Assembly (NCBI GenBank): GCA_026770585.1
Contig: MU648347.1
Span: 1-10,583, forward strand
Source: Baffinella frigidus
Lineage: Eukaryota > Cryptophyceae > Cryptomonadales > Baffinellaceae
Direction of reading: 5' to 3'
Length of the DNA: 10,583 nucleotides
The translations under genes were made by a program, and so were the position numbers. Below are positions 1 to 5,240 of the stretch, piece by piece (position 1 is the first letter of the stretch; the number at the start of each line of letters is the position of its first letter). The notes beneath the pieces were generated by a model. It saw only the letters and a program-made list of their open reading frames with translations. It was not told the DNA's origin and made no database searches.

Positions 1-135
1 AATCCTAAACCCTAAACCCTAAACCCTAGACCCTAGACCCTAAACCCTAAACCCTGAACCCTAAACCCTAAACCCTAAACCCTAAACCCTAAACCCTAAA
101 CCCTAGACCCCAAACCCTAGACCCTACACCATAAC
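1..135 (+). repeat. Telomeric repeat array (CCCTAAA type)
   Basis: Near-continuous 7-bp CCCTAAA units with scattered CCCTAGA and CCCTGAA variants. The C-rich strand reads rightwards, as expected at a left chromosome end. The variants suggest the proximal, non-terminal part of a telomere, or an array no longer maintained by telomerase. Confidence 0.95.
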
Positions 136-138
136 CCG

Positions 139-172
139 CTTCAGGTTTCTCGACGCCAGGAATAAGGCTCCT
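139..172 (+). pseudogene. Scrap of a coding exon trapped between telomeric repeats
   Basis: About 30 bases starting AGGTTTCTCGACGCCAGGA match, with a few changes, the start of the exon-like sequence at 361 and 605. Telomeric repeats lie on both sides. The frame would read FLDARNK before running into repeats, so it cannot be functional. The bases just before it, TAACCCGC, also precede the copy at 361. Confidence 0.6.
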
Positions 173-355
173 AACCCTAAACCCCGAACCCTACACCCTA
201 CACCCTACACCCTACACCCTACACCCTACACCTGAACCCTGAACCCTGAACCCTACACCCTAAACCCTACACCTGAACCCTAAACCCTAAACCCCAAACC
301 CTAAACCCAAACCCCCAACACCCAAACCCCTAAACCCTTCACCCTATCCCCCTAA
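173..355 (+). repeat. Degenerate telomeric array with CCCTACA and CCCTGAA variants
   Basis: Telomere-like heptamers dominated by CCCTACA runs (about 190-232), then CCCTGAA, CCCTAAA and shortened forms such as CCCAAA. Blocks of one variant suggest local expansion by unequal exchange or slippage rather than direct telomerase addition. Confidence 0.9.
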
Positions 356-358
356 CCC

Positions 359-440
359 GCAGGTTTCTGGACGCCAAGGACAAAGAGCGCCTCGCCGCGC
401 TGGTGTCGTCCCTCGAGGGGGCGTGCGCCGCCGAGAGCGC
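359..440 (+). pseudogene. 5'-truncated, interrupted copy of the terminal coding segment
   Basis: From 361 this matches the coding segment at 605-683 for about 75 bases with few differences. Two differences are silent third-position changes (CGC/CGG Arg, TCG/TCC Ser) and at least one changes Gly to Ala. Upstream it abuts telomeric repeats directly (CCCTAACCCGCAGG). Downstream it leaves the homology near 436 and enters the core-rich inverted repeat, where the frame soon meets TAG. It reads FLDAKDKERLAALVSSLEG and stays open as far as the homology goes. I read it as a relic that lost both ends. Confidence 0.6.
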
Positions 441-546
441 CGTAGGGGCCTACGGTAGGCCGTAGGGGCCTACGATAGGCCGTACGGGCCTAGGGGGGGT
501 CCTATGAAACATTACGTCCTAGGGGCCCTACGGCCTACCGTAGGCA
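441..546. repeat. Core-rich inverted repeat with 20-bp tandem units
   Basis: Starts with tandem 20-bp units (441-460, 461-480, partial 481-490) of the form CGTAGGGGCCTACGGTAGGC. It ends with the inverse, CGGCCTACCGTAGGC, around 531-545. It holds the same CCTACGGTAGG/CCTAGG core as families A, B and C but none of their terminal repeats. It may be a fourth related element or a rearranged core. It interrupts the coding segment that ends near 440. Confidence 0.6.
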
Positions 547-579
547 ACACCGACTACCCGGTTTTCAGGACGTTGCCAT

Positions 580-723
580 ATGAATGCTGATGAGTTGTGT
601 CGCAGGTTTCTGGACGCCAAGGACAAAGAGCGGCTCGCCGCGCTGGTGTCCTCCCTCGAGGGGGCGTGCGGCGCCGAGGACGTCGCTGACGTCCGCGCCG
701 CTTTCACCATCCCGCCCAAGTGA
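580..723 (+). CDS. Small GC-rich ORF, probably the last exon of an unknown gene
   Basis: A 47-codon ORF running from ATG at 580 to TGA at 721-723. It begins MNADELCRRFLDAKDKERLA and ends AAFTIPPK. The middle is Ala/Leu-rich with regularly spaced charges, consistent with a helix. Third codon positions are mostly G or C, as in the other two good coding candidates. The frame is open upstream to 544, and TTTTCAG at 562-568 or the CAG at 603-605 could be splice acceptors, so this may be a terminal exon rather than a complete gene. The segment from 605 is duplicated at 361 and 139, and the ending TTCACCATCCCGCCCAAGTG recurs seven more times downstream. I do not recognise the family. The real start is uncertain. 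Confidence 0.45.
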   Translation: MNADELCRRFLDAKDKERLAALVSSLEGACGAEDVADVRAAFTIPPK

Positions 724-852
724 GCCGGTTCTGCCGCGATCCTCTGTACAGGGGGGCTTGATGTTATCCGAAAGGAAGCATGGCCTTTCTACAGAACGAG
801 TTCCGGTGTCCGCCTATGTTGGGAGCTCGAAGAACCTCAAGGACCTAAAGGA
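723..852 (+). repeat. Dispersed repeat D, copy 1
   Basis: First of six copies of a roughly 100-160-bp dispersed repeat whose hallmarks are CCGCGATCCTCTG, CCGAAAGGAAGCATGG, TTCCGGTGTCCGCCTATG and GGGAGCTCGAAGAACCT. It begins immediately after the stop codon of the 580-723 ORF. Other copies are near 3063 (minus), 3433 (plus), 6961 (minus, interrupted), 7703 (plus) and 10078 (plus). It has no terminal inverted repeats and no convincing reading frame kept in all copies. Confidence 0.8.
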
Positions 853-940
853 CGATACAGGATCTGCATCATCCCCGCCCAAATGACGACAGCGAGCCTT
901 CACACCATCCCGCCCAAGTCACGATGTCACATCACTGAAA

Positions 941-1042
941 TAATCCTTCATTGGTGAGTAGGTTCATACGCCCTACGGTAGGGCCCTAGGACCTGCCTAG
1001 GGCGAGTTAAGGCGAATATTCGCCCGTCCGCCACTCAGGATA
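941..1042 (+). mobile_element. TIR element B1 (TA-flanked, MITE-like)
   Basis: A TA-flanked 98-bp element (943-1040) with degraded ends (ATCCTTCATTGG and CCACTCAGGA) compared with B6. It contains CATACGCCCTACGGTAGGG, then CCTAGGACCTGCCTAGG and GCGAATATTCGC. The right TA opens the T unit TAGAGCCGC. Short length, TA flanks and no ORF are typical of Tc1/mariner-type (Stowaway-like) non-autonomous elements. Confidence 0.75.
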
Positions 1043-1087
1043 GAGCCGCTTTCACCATCCCGCCCAAGTGACGACATCAGAATGAAG

Positions 1088-1192
1088 TAACCCTCAAGTG
1101 GCTAGGTGGTCAAATTTGACTGCCAAGAGGTCCTAGGTAGGTCCTAGGGCCCTACGGTAGGGCGTATGAGCCTACTGGCCACTTAAGGAATA
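1088..1192 (-). mobile_element. TIR element B2 (TA-flanked, MITE-like)
   Basis: A 101-bp element (1090-1190) between TA dinucleotides, with ends ACCCTCAAGTGG and CCACTTAAGGA. The conserved core half is on the right here, so it is inverted relative to B1. The variable half carries CAAATTTGAC and is closest to B4, another 101-bp copy. Its right TA again opens a TAGAGCCG T unit, so it occupies the same site in the repeat as B1. Confidence 0.8.
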
Positions 1193-1225
1193 GAGCCGTC
1201 TTCACAATCCCGCCCAAGTGACGAC

Positions 1226-1387
1226 CCACACAGCGGACTTCGAAGGGATTTTGAATAACCCCTAAGCCATAAGACCTAGGACCCTACGGTAGGCAATCCG
1301 TAGGGACATTGGGGGGGTTCCTACGGATAAGGTAGCGGAAAATCGGGCACTGAGCGCCCGAAAATCCCTTCGTAGCTCTCTGTGTGG
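1226..1387 (-). mobile_element. TIR element C1
   Basis: About 162 bp with ends CCACACAGCGGACTTCGAAG and CTTCGTAGC...CTGTGTGG. It holds the shared core (CCTAGGACCCTACGGTAGG), a GGGGGGG run and a short stem-loop, TCGGGCACTGAGCGCCCGA. It is inverted relative to C2 and C3. I see no clear target-site duplication (flanks GAC and AGA), so I cannot assign a superfamily. It sits between two T units. Confidence 0.8.
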
Positions 1388-1492
1388 AGAGAAATGAATT
1401 CTAGCGCCGCTTTTACCATCCCCGCCCAAGTGACAACAGCGAGCCTTCACACCATCCCGCTCAAGTCACGACACAGACATCAGAATGAATGC

Positions 1493-1613
1493 TACAGGGG
1501 TACCTCGATTACAAGAAAACGCCACCCCCCTAGGACGACCATAGGGCCCTAGGCATAGGCCTACTGTAGGGCCCTACGGGGAGGCGTTTTCTTGTAATCG
1601 AGGTACCCCTGTA
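1493..1613 (+). mobile_element. TIR element A1 (117 bp, TA-flanked)
   Basis: A 117-bp element (1495-1611) between TA dinucleotides. Its arms are perfect for 30 bases, from CAGGGGTACCTCGATTACAA inwards, and the centre is the shared core. Both arms carry ATTACAAG where the other A copies have CATAAG, so the change is symmetric. The right TA leads into GAGTCGTCCTCACC, a T unit, which places A1 at the same TA site used by B1 and B2. It has no ORF. Confidence 0.88.
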
Positions 1614-1678
1614 GAGTCGTCCTCACCAACCCGCCCAAGTGACGACACAGACACAGCCACAGGTGCAGGTGGCAGGAT

Positions 1679-1799
1679 TACAGGGGTACCTCGCCCATAA
1701 GAAAGCGTCTCCTCCTAGGACCCTACGGTAGGCCTATGCCTAGGGCCCTACGGTGGTCCTATGGGGGGGGCGGTTTCTTATGAGCGAGGTACCCCTGTA
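1679..1799 (+). mobile_element. TIR element A2 (117 bp, TA-flanked)
   Basis: Element at 1681-1797, exactly 117 bp, with left end TACAGGGGTACCTCGCCCAT and right end ATGAGCGAGGTACCCCTGTA. The centre reads CCTAGGACCCTACGGTAGGC and then CCTAGGGCCCTACGGTGG, so nearly the whole element can fold into one long hairpin. B3 and B4 follow almost without a gap. Confidence 0.88.
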
Positions 1800-1808
1800 G
1801 TGCCCATA

Positions 1809-1889
1809 GTGTGAATATTCACCCTCACTCGCCCTAGGCAGGTCCTAGGGCCCTACGGTAGGGCGTATGCCCCTACTGGCCACTTAAGG
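1809..1889 (-). mobile_element. TIR element B3, truncated at its left end
   Basis: Matches the reverse complement of B6 from GTGAATATTCACCC through the core to CCACTTAAGG. The expected left terminus (TCCCTTAAGTGGCGG) is replaced by GCCCATAGT. Its right TA (1890-1891) is also the left TA of B4. It was probably truncated when neighbours inserted or recombined. Confidence 0.65.
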
Positions 1890-1994
1890 TATCCCTCAAG
1901 TGCCCAGTAGGCACATACGCCCTACGGTAGGGTCCTAGGACCTACCTAGGACCTCTTGGCCATCAAATTTGACGGCCTGGGCACTTAAGGGATA
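1890..1994 (+). mobile_element. TIR element B4 (101 bp, TA-flanked)
   Basis: Element at 1892-1992 with ends TCCCTCAAGTGCCCAG and CTGGGCACTTAAGGGA between TA dinucleotides. Sub-terminal GTGCCCAG/CTGGGCAC replaces the GTGGCGAG type of B6 on both arms, a paired change. The core half is CATACGCCCTACGGTAGGG. The variable half carries CAAATTTGAC, as in B2. Confidence 0.85.
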
Positions 1995-2068
1995 CCCGTA
2001 CATGCATGAACATGCACGCATTAATAAGCGTCCAGGGGAGTTGTCTGATACAAGCTTGGTTTGGATTC

Positions 2069-2254
2069 TCAGCATTGGCCAGCGCTGCTTGCTTTAAAGC
2101 CCTGCCACCTTCGGGGCGCTGCCATGCTGGAATCCTGACCCTCCAGCTGATCCGCATCTGTCTTTCCAGCTGCATGCACAGTCTCTTGAGCAGCGGTGAC
2201 GAGCCGCTGCACCACGTTGGAATAGCACCTTGACACGCCACGCGCCGCGTCCAT
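2069..2254 (-). CDS. Small hypothetical ORF between two TIR elements
   Basis: A 61-codon ORF, ATG at 2254 and TGA at 2069-2071. It starts MDAARGVSRCYSNVVQ and has a plausible helical middle (VVQRLVTAAQETVHAAGK) followed by an acidic stretch (DADQLEGQD). Its codon use is less biased than in the 5840 gene. The interval 1995-2264 is the only unique DNA between B4 and A3, so it may be a gene fragment isolated by insertions. No domain is recognisable. Two overlapping frames are also open here, which lowers confidence. Confidence 0.25.
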   Translation of the reverse strand: MDAARGVSRCYSNVVQRLVTAAQETVHAAGKTDADQLEGQDSSMAAPRRWQGFKASSAGQC

Positions 2255-2264
2255 ATGACCCCGC

Positions 2265-2385
2265 TACAGGGGTACCTCGCTCATAAGAAACAGCCCCCCC
2301 CATAGGACCGCCGTAGGGCCCTAGGCATAGGCCTACTGTAGGGTCCTAGGGTAAGGCTGTTTCTTTTGAGCGAGGTACCCCTGTA
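2265..2385 (+). mobile_element. TIR element A3 (117 bp, TA-flanked)
   Basis: Element at 2267-2383, 117 bp, between TA dinucleotides. The arms are CAGGGGTACCTCGCTCATAA and its inverse with one mismatch (TTTTGAG against TTATGAG). The inner arm reads AAACAGCC on the left and GGCTGTTT on the right, a pair not seen in the other copies. The base after the right TA is A here and G in the others, which supports the TA as the true boundary. Confidence 0.88.
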
Positions 2386-2386
2386 A

Positions 2387-2614
2387 GGGGGAGGCGTCCC
2401 ACAAGGCCCGGGGGCAACACGAGCTGAGACCAAACCTGAGTTCATCCAGCCACCAGCCCTCCGCGGTTGCTCGAATAGTGCTCTGTTACTATTTTTCAAA
2501 AGTTGATTTTTGGTACAAAATGTGTCAACTTTTGTCGCAGACACCCCAGATCTGGGGTCTCTTTCAAGGTACACTGAAAATGTTCCTTCCCACTATTTGA
2601 GCCACTTCCAAGGG
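2387..2614. other. Unique spacer with two palindromes
   Basis: No gene seen. It holds an inverted repeat CAAAAGTTGA (2497-2506) / TCAACTTTTG (2525-2534) and a perfect 16-bp palindrome ACCCCAGATCTGGGGT (2543-2558). The segment GGTACAAAA...GTCAACTTTTG is loosely repeated near 5574-5625. Confidence 0.6.
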
Positions 2615-2615
2615 C

Positions 2616-2739
2616 TGCAGGGGCACCTCGCTCATAAGAAAGCGCCCCCCCCTAGGACCCTACAGTAGGACCATGCCTAGGGCCCTATGGTGGCCCTAGG
2701 GGGGGGGGGGGGGGGTCTTATGAGCGAGGTACCCCTGTA
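2616..2739 (+). mobile_element. TIR element A4 (120 bp)
   Basis: Element at 2618-2737 with ends CAGGGGCACCTCGCTCATAA and TTATGAGCGAGGTACCCCTG. The left TA has become TG and the right TA is intact. The inner right arm has become a long G run (about 2699-2715), which explains the 3 extra bases. It is an older or slippage-damaged copy. Confidence 0.85.
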
Positions 2740-2838
2740 GTGGAGGGCACGGGGTGGAGAACACTAGTTTGCAATGGTCGTTGGGACAAGGAGCATCATA
2801 CAATGAGAGAGCGCCACTGTGAGGACCGGGTCCAGGAT

Positions 2839-2964
2839 GTGAGGACCGGGTCCGGGATGGGCCCGCCTCAGGGGAAAAGGGCTCCAAGGGTGAGTCCTAT
2901 ATCGGGGGAAATCCCTATAAGCCCTTTTCCCCTGAGGCGGGCCCATCCCGGACCCGGTCCTCAC
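2839..2964. repeat. Perfect 45-bp inverted repeat with 36-nt loop
   Basis: Bases 2839-2883 (starting GTGAGGACCGGGTCCGGGAT) are the exact reverse complement of 2920-2964. The loop (2884-2919) has a small inverted motif of its own, GGGG...TCCC. GAGGACCGGGTCC is also repeated directly at 2821. Perfect arms mean a recent origin or active homogenisation. There are no TA flanks and it does not belong to families A-C. Confidence 0.9.
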
Positions 2965-2984
2965 AGCCACGCCTTTGCTGAAGG

Positions 2985-3062
2985 AACATCATACAACGAG
3001 AGAGAGGACCATCATGCAATGAGAGAGAGCCAAGCCTTTACTGATCTTGCTTGCTGCTCCGT
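2985..3062 (+). repeat. Repeat E, forward copy (GAGAGAG-rich)
   Basis: CATCATACAACGAGAGAG and CATCATGCAATGAGAGAG are followed by GCCTTTACTGATCTTGCTTG and CTGCTCC. An inverted copy lies at 3365-3432. A shorter copy of CATCATACAATGAGAGAG is at 2792. Each E copy adjoins a D repeat but on opposite sides. Confidence 0.75.
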
Positions 3063-3221
3063 TAGGTCCTTTAGGTTCTTCGAGCTCCCAACATAGGCGG
3101 ACACTGGAACTTGTTCTGCAGGAAAGCCATGCTTCCTTTCGGATCACATTCAGCCCCCCCGGTGCAGAAAGATCGCGGCAGAAACCGGCTGAAGGGTATC
3201 CTCAAACGGGTCTGAGTTATC
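3063..3221 (-). repeat. Dispersed repeat D, copy 2 (long form)
   Basis: Reverse-oriented D with an extension absent from D1: AACCGGCTGAAGGGTATCC, then CTCAAACGGGTCTGAGTTAT. One frame stays open through it, in common with D3 (minus-strand sense, GPLGSSSSQHRRT then ELVLQ and SHASFRITFSPP). D1 and D4 have stops in that frame, so coding is unlikely. Confidence 0.8.
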
Positions 3222-3364
3222 CTCGTCTACACGTCAAGTCGAGCCACAGCGCGCGAGCCTGGTGCAGCCTTGCGACTGCCAGTGGTTTGACCAGTTAGGC
3301 CGTTCCTCAGGTTATGCTCCTCAGGAGATTTTAGGACACACTCCTGCACCTGGAGAGGCGGGGG
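3222..3364. other. Unique spacer between inverted D/E modules
   Basis: No gene or known repeat seen. It forms the centre of the large inverted arrangement of D2 and D3. Confidence 0.5.
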
Positions 3365-3432
3365 AGCAGCAAGCAAGATCAGTAAAGGCGTGGCTCTCTC
3401 TCGTTGCGTGATGGTCCTCTCTCTCGTTGTAT
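3365..3432 (-). repeat. Repeat E, inverted copy
   Basis: Inverse of the E copy at 2985-3062: GGAGCAGCAAGCAAGATCAG, then TAAAGGC and two CTCTCTCTCGTTG blocks. It joins D3 directly at GTATGATAACTCAG, whereas in the forward copy E joins the other end of D2. Confidence 0.75.
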
Positions 3433-3596
3433 GATAACTCAGACCCGTTTGAGGATACCCTTTAGCCGGTTTCTGCCGCGATCCTCTGCACCGGGGGGGG
3501 CTGAATGTGATCCGAAAGGAAGCATGGCTTTTCTGCAGAACCAGTTCCGGTGTCCGCCTATGTTGGGAGCTCGAAGAACCTAAAGGACCTAAAGGT
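3433..3596 (+). repeat. Dispersed repeat D, copy 3 (long form)
   Basis: Forward long D from ATAACTCAGACCCGTTTGAG to GAACCTAAAGGACCTAAAGG, inverted relative to D2. It contains a run of eight Gs near 3492. It is among the most complete copies in the window. Confidence 0.8.
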
Positions 3597-3858
3597 CCTC
3601 CTGAAACCGACGGCGCATCTCTGAGAGAGAATTCGCTAATTACAAGACCAGCATGACCACATTCTAAGACCCCCTGCGGGGTTTTTGGTGCTGCTAGGAT
3701 CTGGGTTTCTCTCACACACTACACGTTGTTGTGAAACGGAGACGAAGGCGCGAACCCCCCCTGTCCGCCTCACCGAGTCAGGGTGGGTGCGTTGGTGCTT
3801 TGTATTACACTCACATCGAAGGCCACGCCCACCTCACTCTTGCGGAGATGGAAACAAT
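3597..3858. other. Apparently unique spacer
   Basis: No supported gene seen. A short GC stem followed by TTTTT (ACCCCCTGCGGGGTTTTT, about 3669-3686) resembles a bacterial terminator, but in a eukaryotic setting it is probably chance. Confidence 0.4.
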
Positions 3859-4050
3859 CTACGGATGAGCTCCCCGGACCTGCCTACTCGGGTTGGACCG
3901 AGACCCCTTTTCTTGCACCAAAGTGGGTGTCTTGACCTTGTCGCCCTTGTTCGGGGCGGCGCTGCTCTCTGCTCTCAGGAAGGACGGTGGGACCCCTGCG
4001 CTGTTGCCGGCAGCCTTGCTGCCCGAGGTGGTGCGGAACCACGTCTTGAC
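3859..4050 (-). CDS. Possible continuation (later exon or shifted frame) of the 4445 gene
   Basis: In the minus-strand frame that ends with TAG at 3859, codons from about 4050 are G/C-ending and read AVKTWFRTTSGSKAAGNSAG, then a Lys-rich tail (NKGDKVKTPTLVQEKGSR). The frame has no convincing ATG of its own. It follows the candidate acceptor CCTCCGCAG. Removing the obvious 48-bp GTGAGG...GCAG interval keeps the earlier frame, so another splice pair or a frameshift is needed to join the two. It could be a decayed gene. The boundaries are approximate. Confidence 0.3.
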   Translation of the reverse strand, partial: VKTWFRTTSGSKAAGNSAGVPPSFLRAESSAAPNKGDKVKTPTLVQEKGSRSNPSRQVRGAHP

Positions 4051-4445
4051 TGCGGAGGGAGGAGAGTCGAGGCGCACCCCACCGAGCGCGTCCTCACGAA
4101 GTCGTCATCGTGGGTCCCGAAGGAATGTGCCATCTTGCACCCAGCCCCGGTGCTCTGTCGCTCCGGTGCTGCCTCCTCCTCGGAGGTTTCGCTTCCCGGT
4201 CGACCCCGACGCTGCGGCATTGTGGCGCGCTGCAGCCATCGCGCCGCCCCGGCGTGCGCGTTGCAGTAGGCCGAGGTATCGTCGGGACGGGGAGTCGCCC
4301 CGAAGGCGCACAGCAGGAGATCTTCCGCTAGAAGGGTGTACGTGCGAGGCCGCGCAGCCGGGTAGGTGTGAGAGGTCTGCGTGCCGCAGAACGCGTTGAT
4401 GAAGTCCTCGGGCGTCGTGAGAGTGAGAGTGTGTTGCCGTGCCAT
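3975..4445 (-). CDS. Hypothetical GC-rich protein, probably the first exon(s) of an unknown gene
   Basis: A 156-codon ORF from ATG at 4445, in a good Kozak context (GAACAGAAATGGC). Residues 1-62 have strongly G/C third positions and a natural protein composition (MARQHTLTLTTPEDFINAFC, then later RTYTLLAEDLLLCAFG). Residues 84-96 are Ser/Glu-rich (GSETSEEEAAPE). No signal peptide or membrane segment is visible. Near residue 117 the DNA reads GTGAGG, and 48 bases later a pyrimidine-rich stretch ends CCTCCGCAG, an intron-like pair. Just downstream another frame (ending 3859) looks more coding than this one, so the true gene probably splices or has shifted frame. Dense plus-strand ORFs overlap it but lack a good ATG context. 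I do not recognise the family. Confidence 0.45.
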   Translation of the reverse strand: MARQHTLTLTTPEDFINAFCGTQTSHTYPAARPRTYTLLAEDLLLCAFGATPRPDDTSAYCNAHAGAARWLQRATMPQRRGRPGSETSEEEAAPERQSTGAGCKMAHSFGTHDDDFVRTRSVGCASTLLPPQSRRGSAPPRAARLPATAQGSHRPS

Positions 4446-4565
4446 TTCTGTTCTTTCTGTTCTCCACACCAAGGGGAATTATTGGGGGAGAATCGCCCGA
4501 GAATACCCAGGTGTTGGAGGAAACAAGCGTGTCAGCAAGGGAATACCCAGTTTGGTGCTTATTTT

Positions 4566-4595
4566 TTCTGCTGACACCAGTTGGTGTCAGCAGAA
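4566..4595. repeat. Perfect 14-bp hairpin
   Basis: TTCTGCTGACACCA, a GT centre and TGGTGTCAGCAGAA form a near-complete 30-bp palindrome, just left of the 4607-4728 foldback element. Confidence 0.85.
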
Positions 4596-4606
4596 TCAGG
4601 AGGCTC

Positions 4607-4728
4607 GTACGAAGGGGTGGAATGTGTATTGGAACTCGTGTAGTAAAAAGTCCCAAATCGTGTAGTAAAAAGTCCCAAATGAGTTCCAAATCAGAATGAG
4701 TTCCAAATCACATTCCACCCCTTCGTAC
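4607..4728. mobile_element. Foldback (MITE-like) element with 20-bp perfect ends
   Basis: The ends GTACGAAGGGGTGGAATGTG and CACATTCCACCCCTTCGTAC are exact inverses. With small mismatches the arms extend to TTGGAACTC/GAGTTCCAAA. Inside are two 22-bp direct repeats (4636-4657, 4658-4679; GTAGTAAAAAGTCCCAAA) and a repeated GAGTTCCAAATCA. CTCGTA occurs at 4604-4609 and 4728-4733, a possible but ambiguous target duplication. It lacks the core of families A-C, so it is a separate family. Confidence 0.75.
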
Positions 4729-4892
4729 TCGTAGACCCTTGGCAGAATTCAAGCACGGCTCTACGTCCTAAAATACCCCTTGGTTCGGTCCCCCAGCTGT
4801 CCCGCTGTGAAACCGTCAGCATGTAGTAAAATGTAAAGTAAACACATTTTGACCACGAATGGTCACACAGATGACGATACGACCCATGCCTA
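4729..4892. other. Spacer without a visible gene
   Basis: More AT-rich than the flanks. No repeat family and no ORF with coding features seen. Confidence 0.4.
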
Positions 4893-5240
4893 TCAGTACC
4901 ATATGGTATCCCGTAAGGATACATGTACCGGTACCGGTAGGTGTGTGAGAGCAACCCAGTAGTGTTCATATCTTGGCAATATGTACATAAGTACCATAAC
5001 CGGTGTGCCGATCAGGAACAGATCTCCGAACACCACCAAACTCGTGCCCCTTCGAATAGGAAATAGATGGCCTGCTTTACCAAAATGTAATGTCCCCTTT
5101 ACTACTGGTACCTCGTGACCTTGATCGTTGGTTTCGTCCGTGAGGATGTCGTCAGCAAGGGGGTCTGCAGGTGATGACAACATGTACCTACCGTACACTA
5201 CGAAGCTTCGTGTGTACACACGCGTGGTGCAGGGTATCAT
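4893..5240 (-). CDS. Hypothetical 115-codon ORF with atypical codon use
   Basis: ATG at 5240 and TGA at 4893-4895. It begins MIPCTTRVYTRSFVVYG. Residues 28-40 are acidic (PLADDILTDETND), and residues 66-88 form a hydrophobic stretch (TSLVVFGDLFLIGTPVMVLM) that could be a membrane segment or a folded core. Third positions are mixed (GTA, ACA, TTA, CTA), unlike the G/C-ending codons of the genes at 4445 and 5840, so it may be foreign, part of a selfish element, or chance. The region is also denser in palindromes, including GGTACCGGTACC-like sequence near 4930 and ACGAAGCTTCGT near 5200. No domain recognised. Confidence 0.3.
   Translation of the reverse strand: MIPCTTRVYTRSFVVYGRYMLSSPADPLADDILTDETNDQGHEVPVVKGTLHFGKAGHLFPIRRGTSLVVFGDLFLIGTPVMVLMYILPRYEHYWVALTHLPVPVHVSLRDTIWY

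Larger units (their letters stand above)
873..1646 (+). repeat. Dispersed tandem of the gene-end repeat T (seven copies)
   Basis: The 3' end of the 580-723 ORF, including its stop (TTCACCATCCCGCCCAAGTG then ACGAC), recurs at about 874-892, 897-924, 1045-1075, 1195-1225, 1406-1437, 1444-1472 and 1621-1646. Fuller units run from TAGAGCCGC to CATCAGAATGAAG, about 47 bp. Elements B1, B2, C1 and A1 separate the units. Several copies have TCACGAC in place of TGACGAC, so the stop is not conserved and these are non-coding copies. Confidence 0.75.

Noticed and set aside
780-853. Short plus frame in repeat D starting at the ATGG of GAAGCATGG
   Set aside because: About 18-24 codons and variable in end point between copies. 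Some changes are silent but too few to argue for coding.
3669-3686. Bacterial-type terminator (GC stem plus T run)
   Set aside because: The window is eukaryotic by its telomeric repeats and start contexts; one short stem is expected by chance.
3227-3715. 162-codon minus-strand ORF across D3
   Set aside because: It runs through repeats E and D. The shared frame is stopped in D1 and D4, so it is likely a chance opening in repeat DNA.
3685-4399. Long plus-strand ORFs overlapping the 3859-4445 minus-strand gene
   Set aside because: The longer plus frame (from 3893) has no ATG in good context, its product is Arg/Pro-rich as expected from antisense GC-rich DNA, and the minus frame has a better start and composition. 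Not fully excluded.
4105-4689. 194-codon minus-strand ORF
   Set aside because: Its first part is the foldback element 4607-4728 and its tail overlaps the 4445 gene in another frame.
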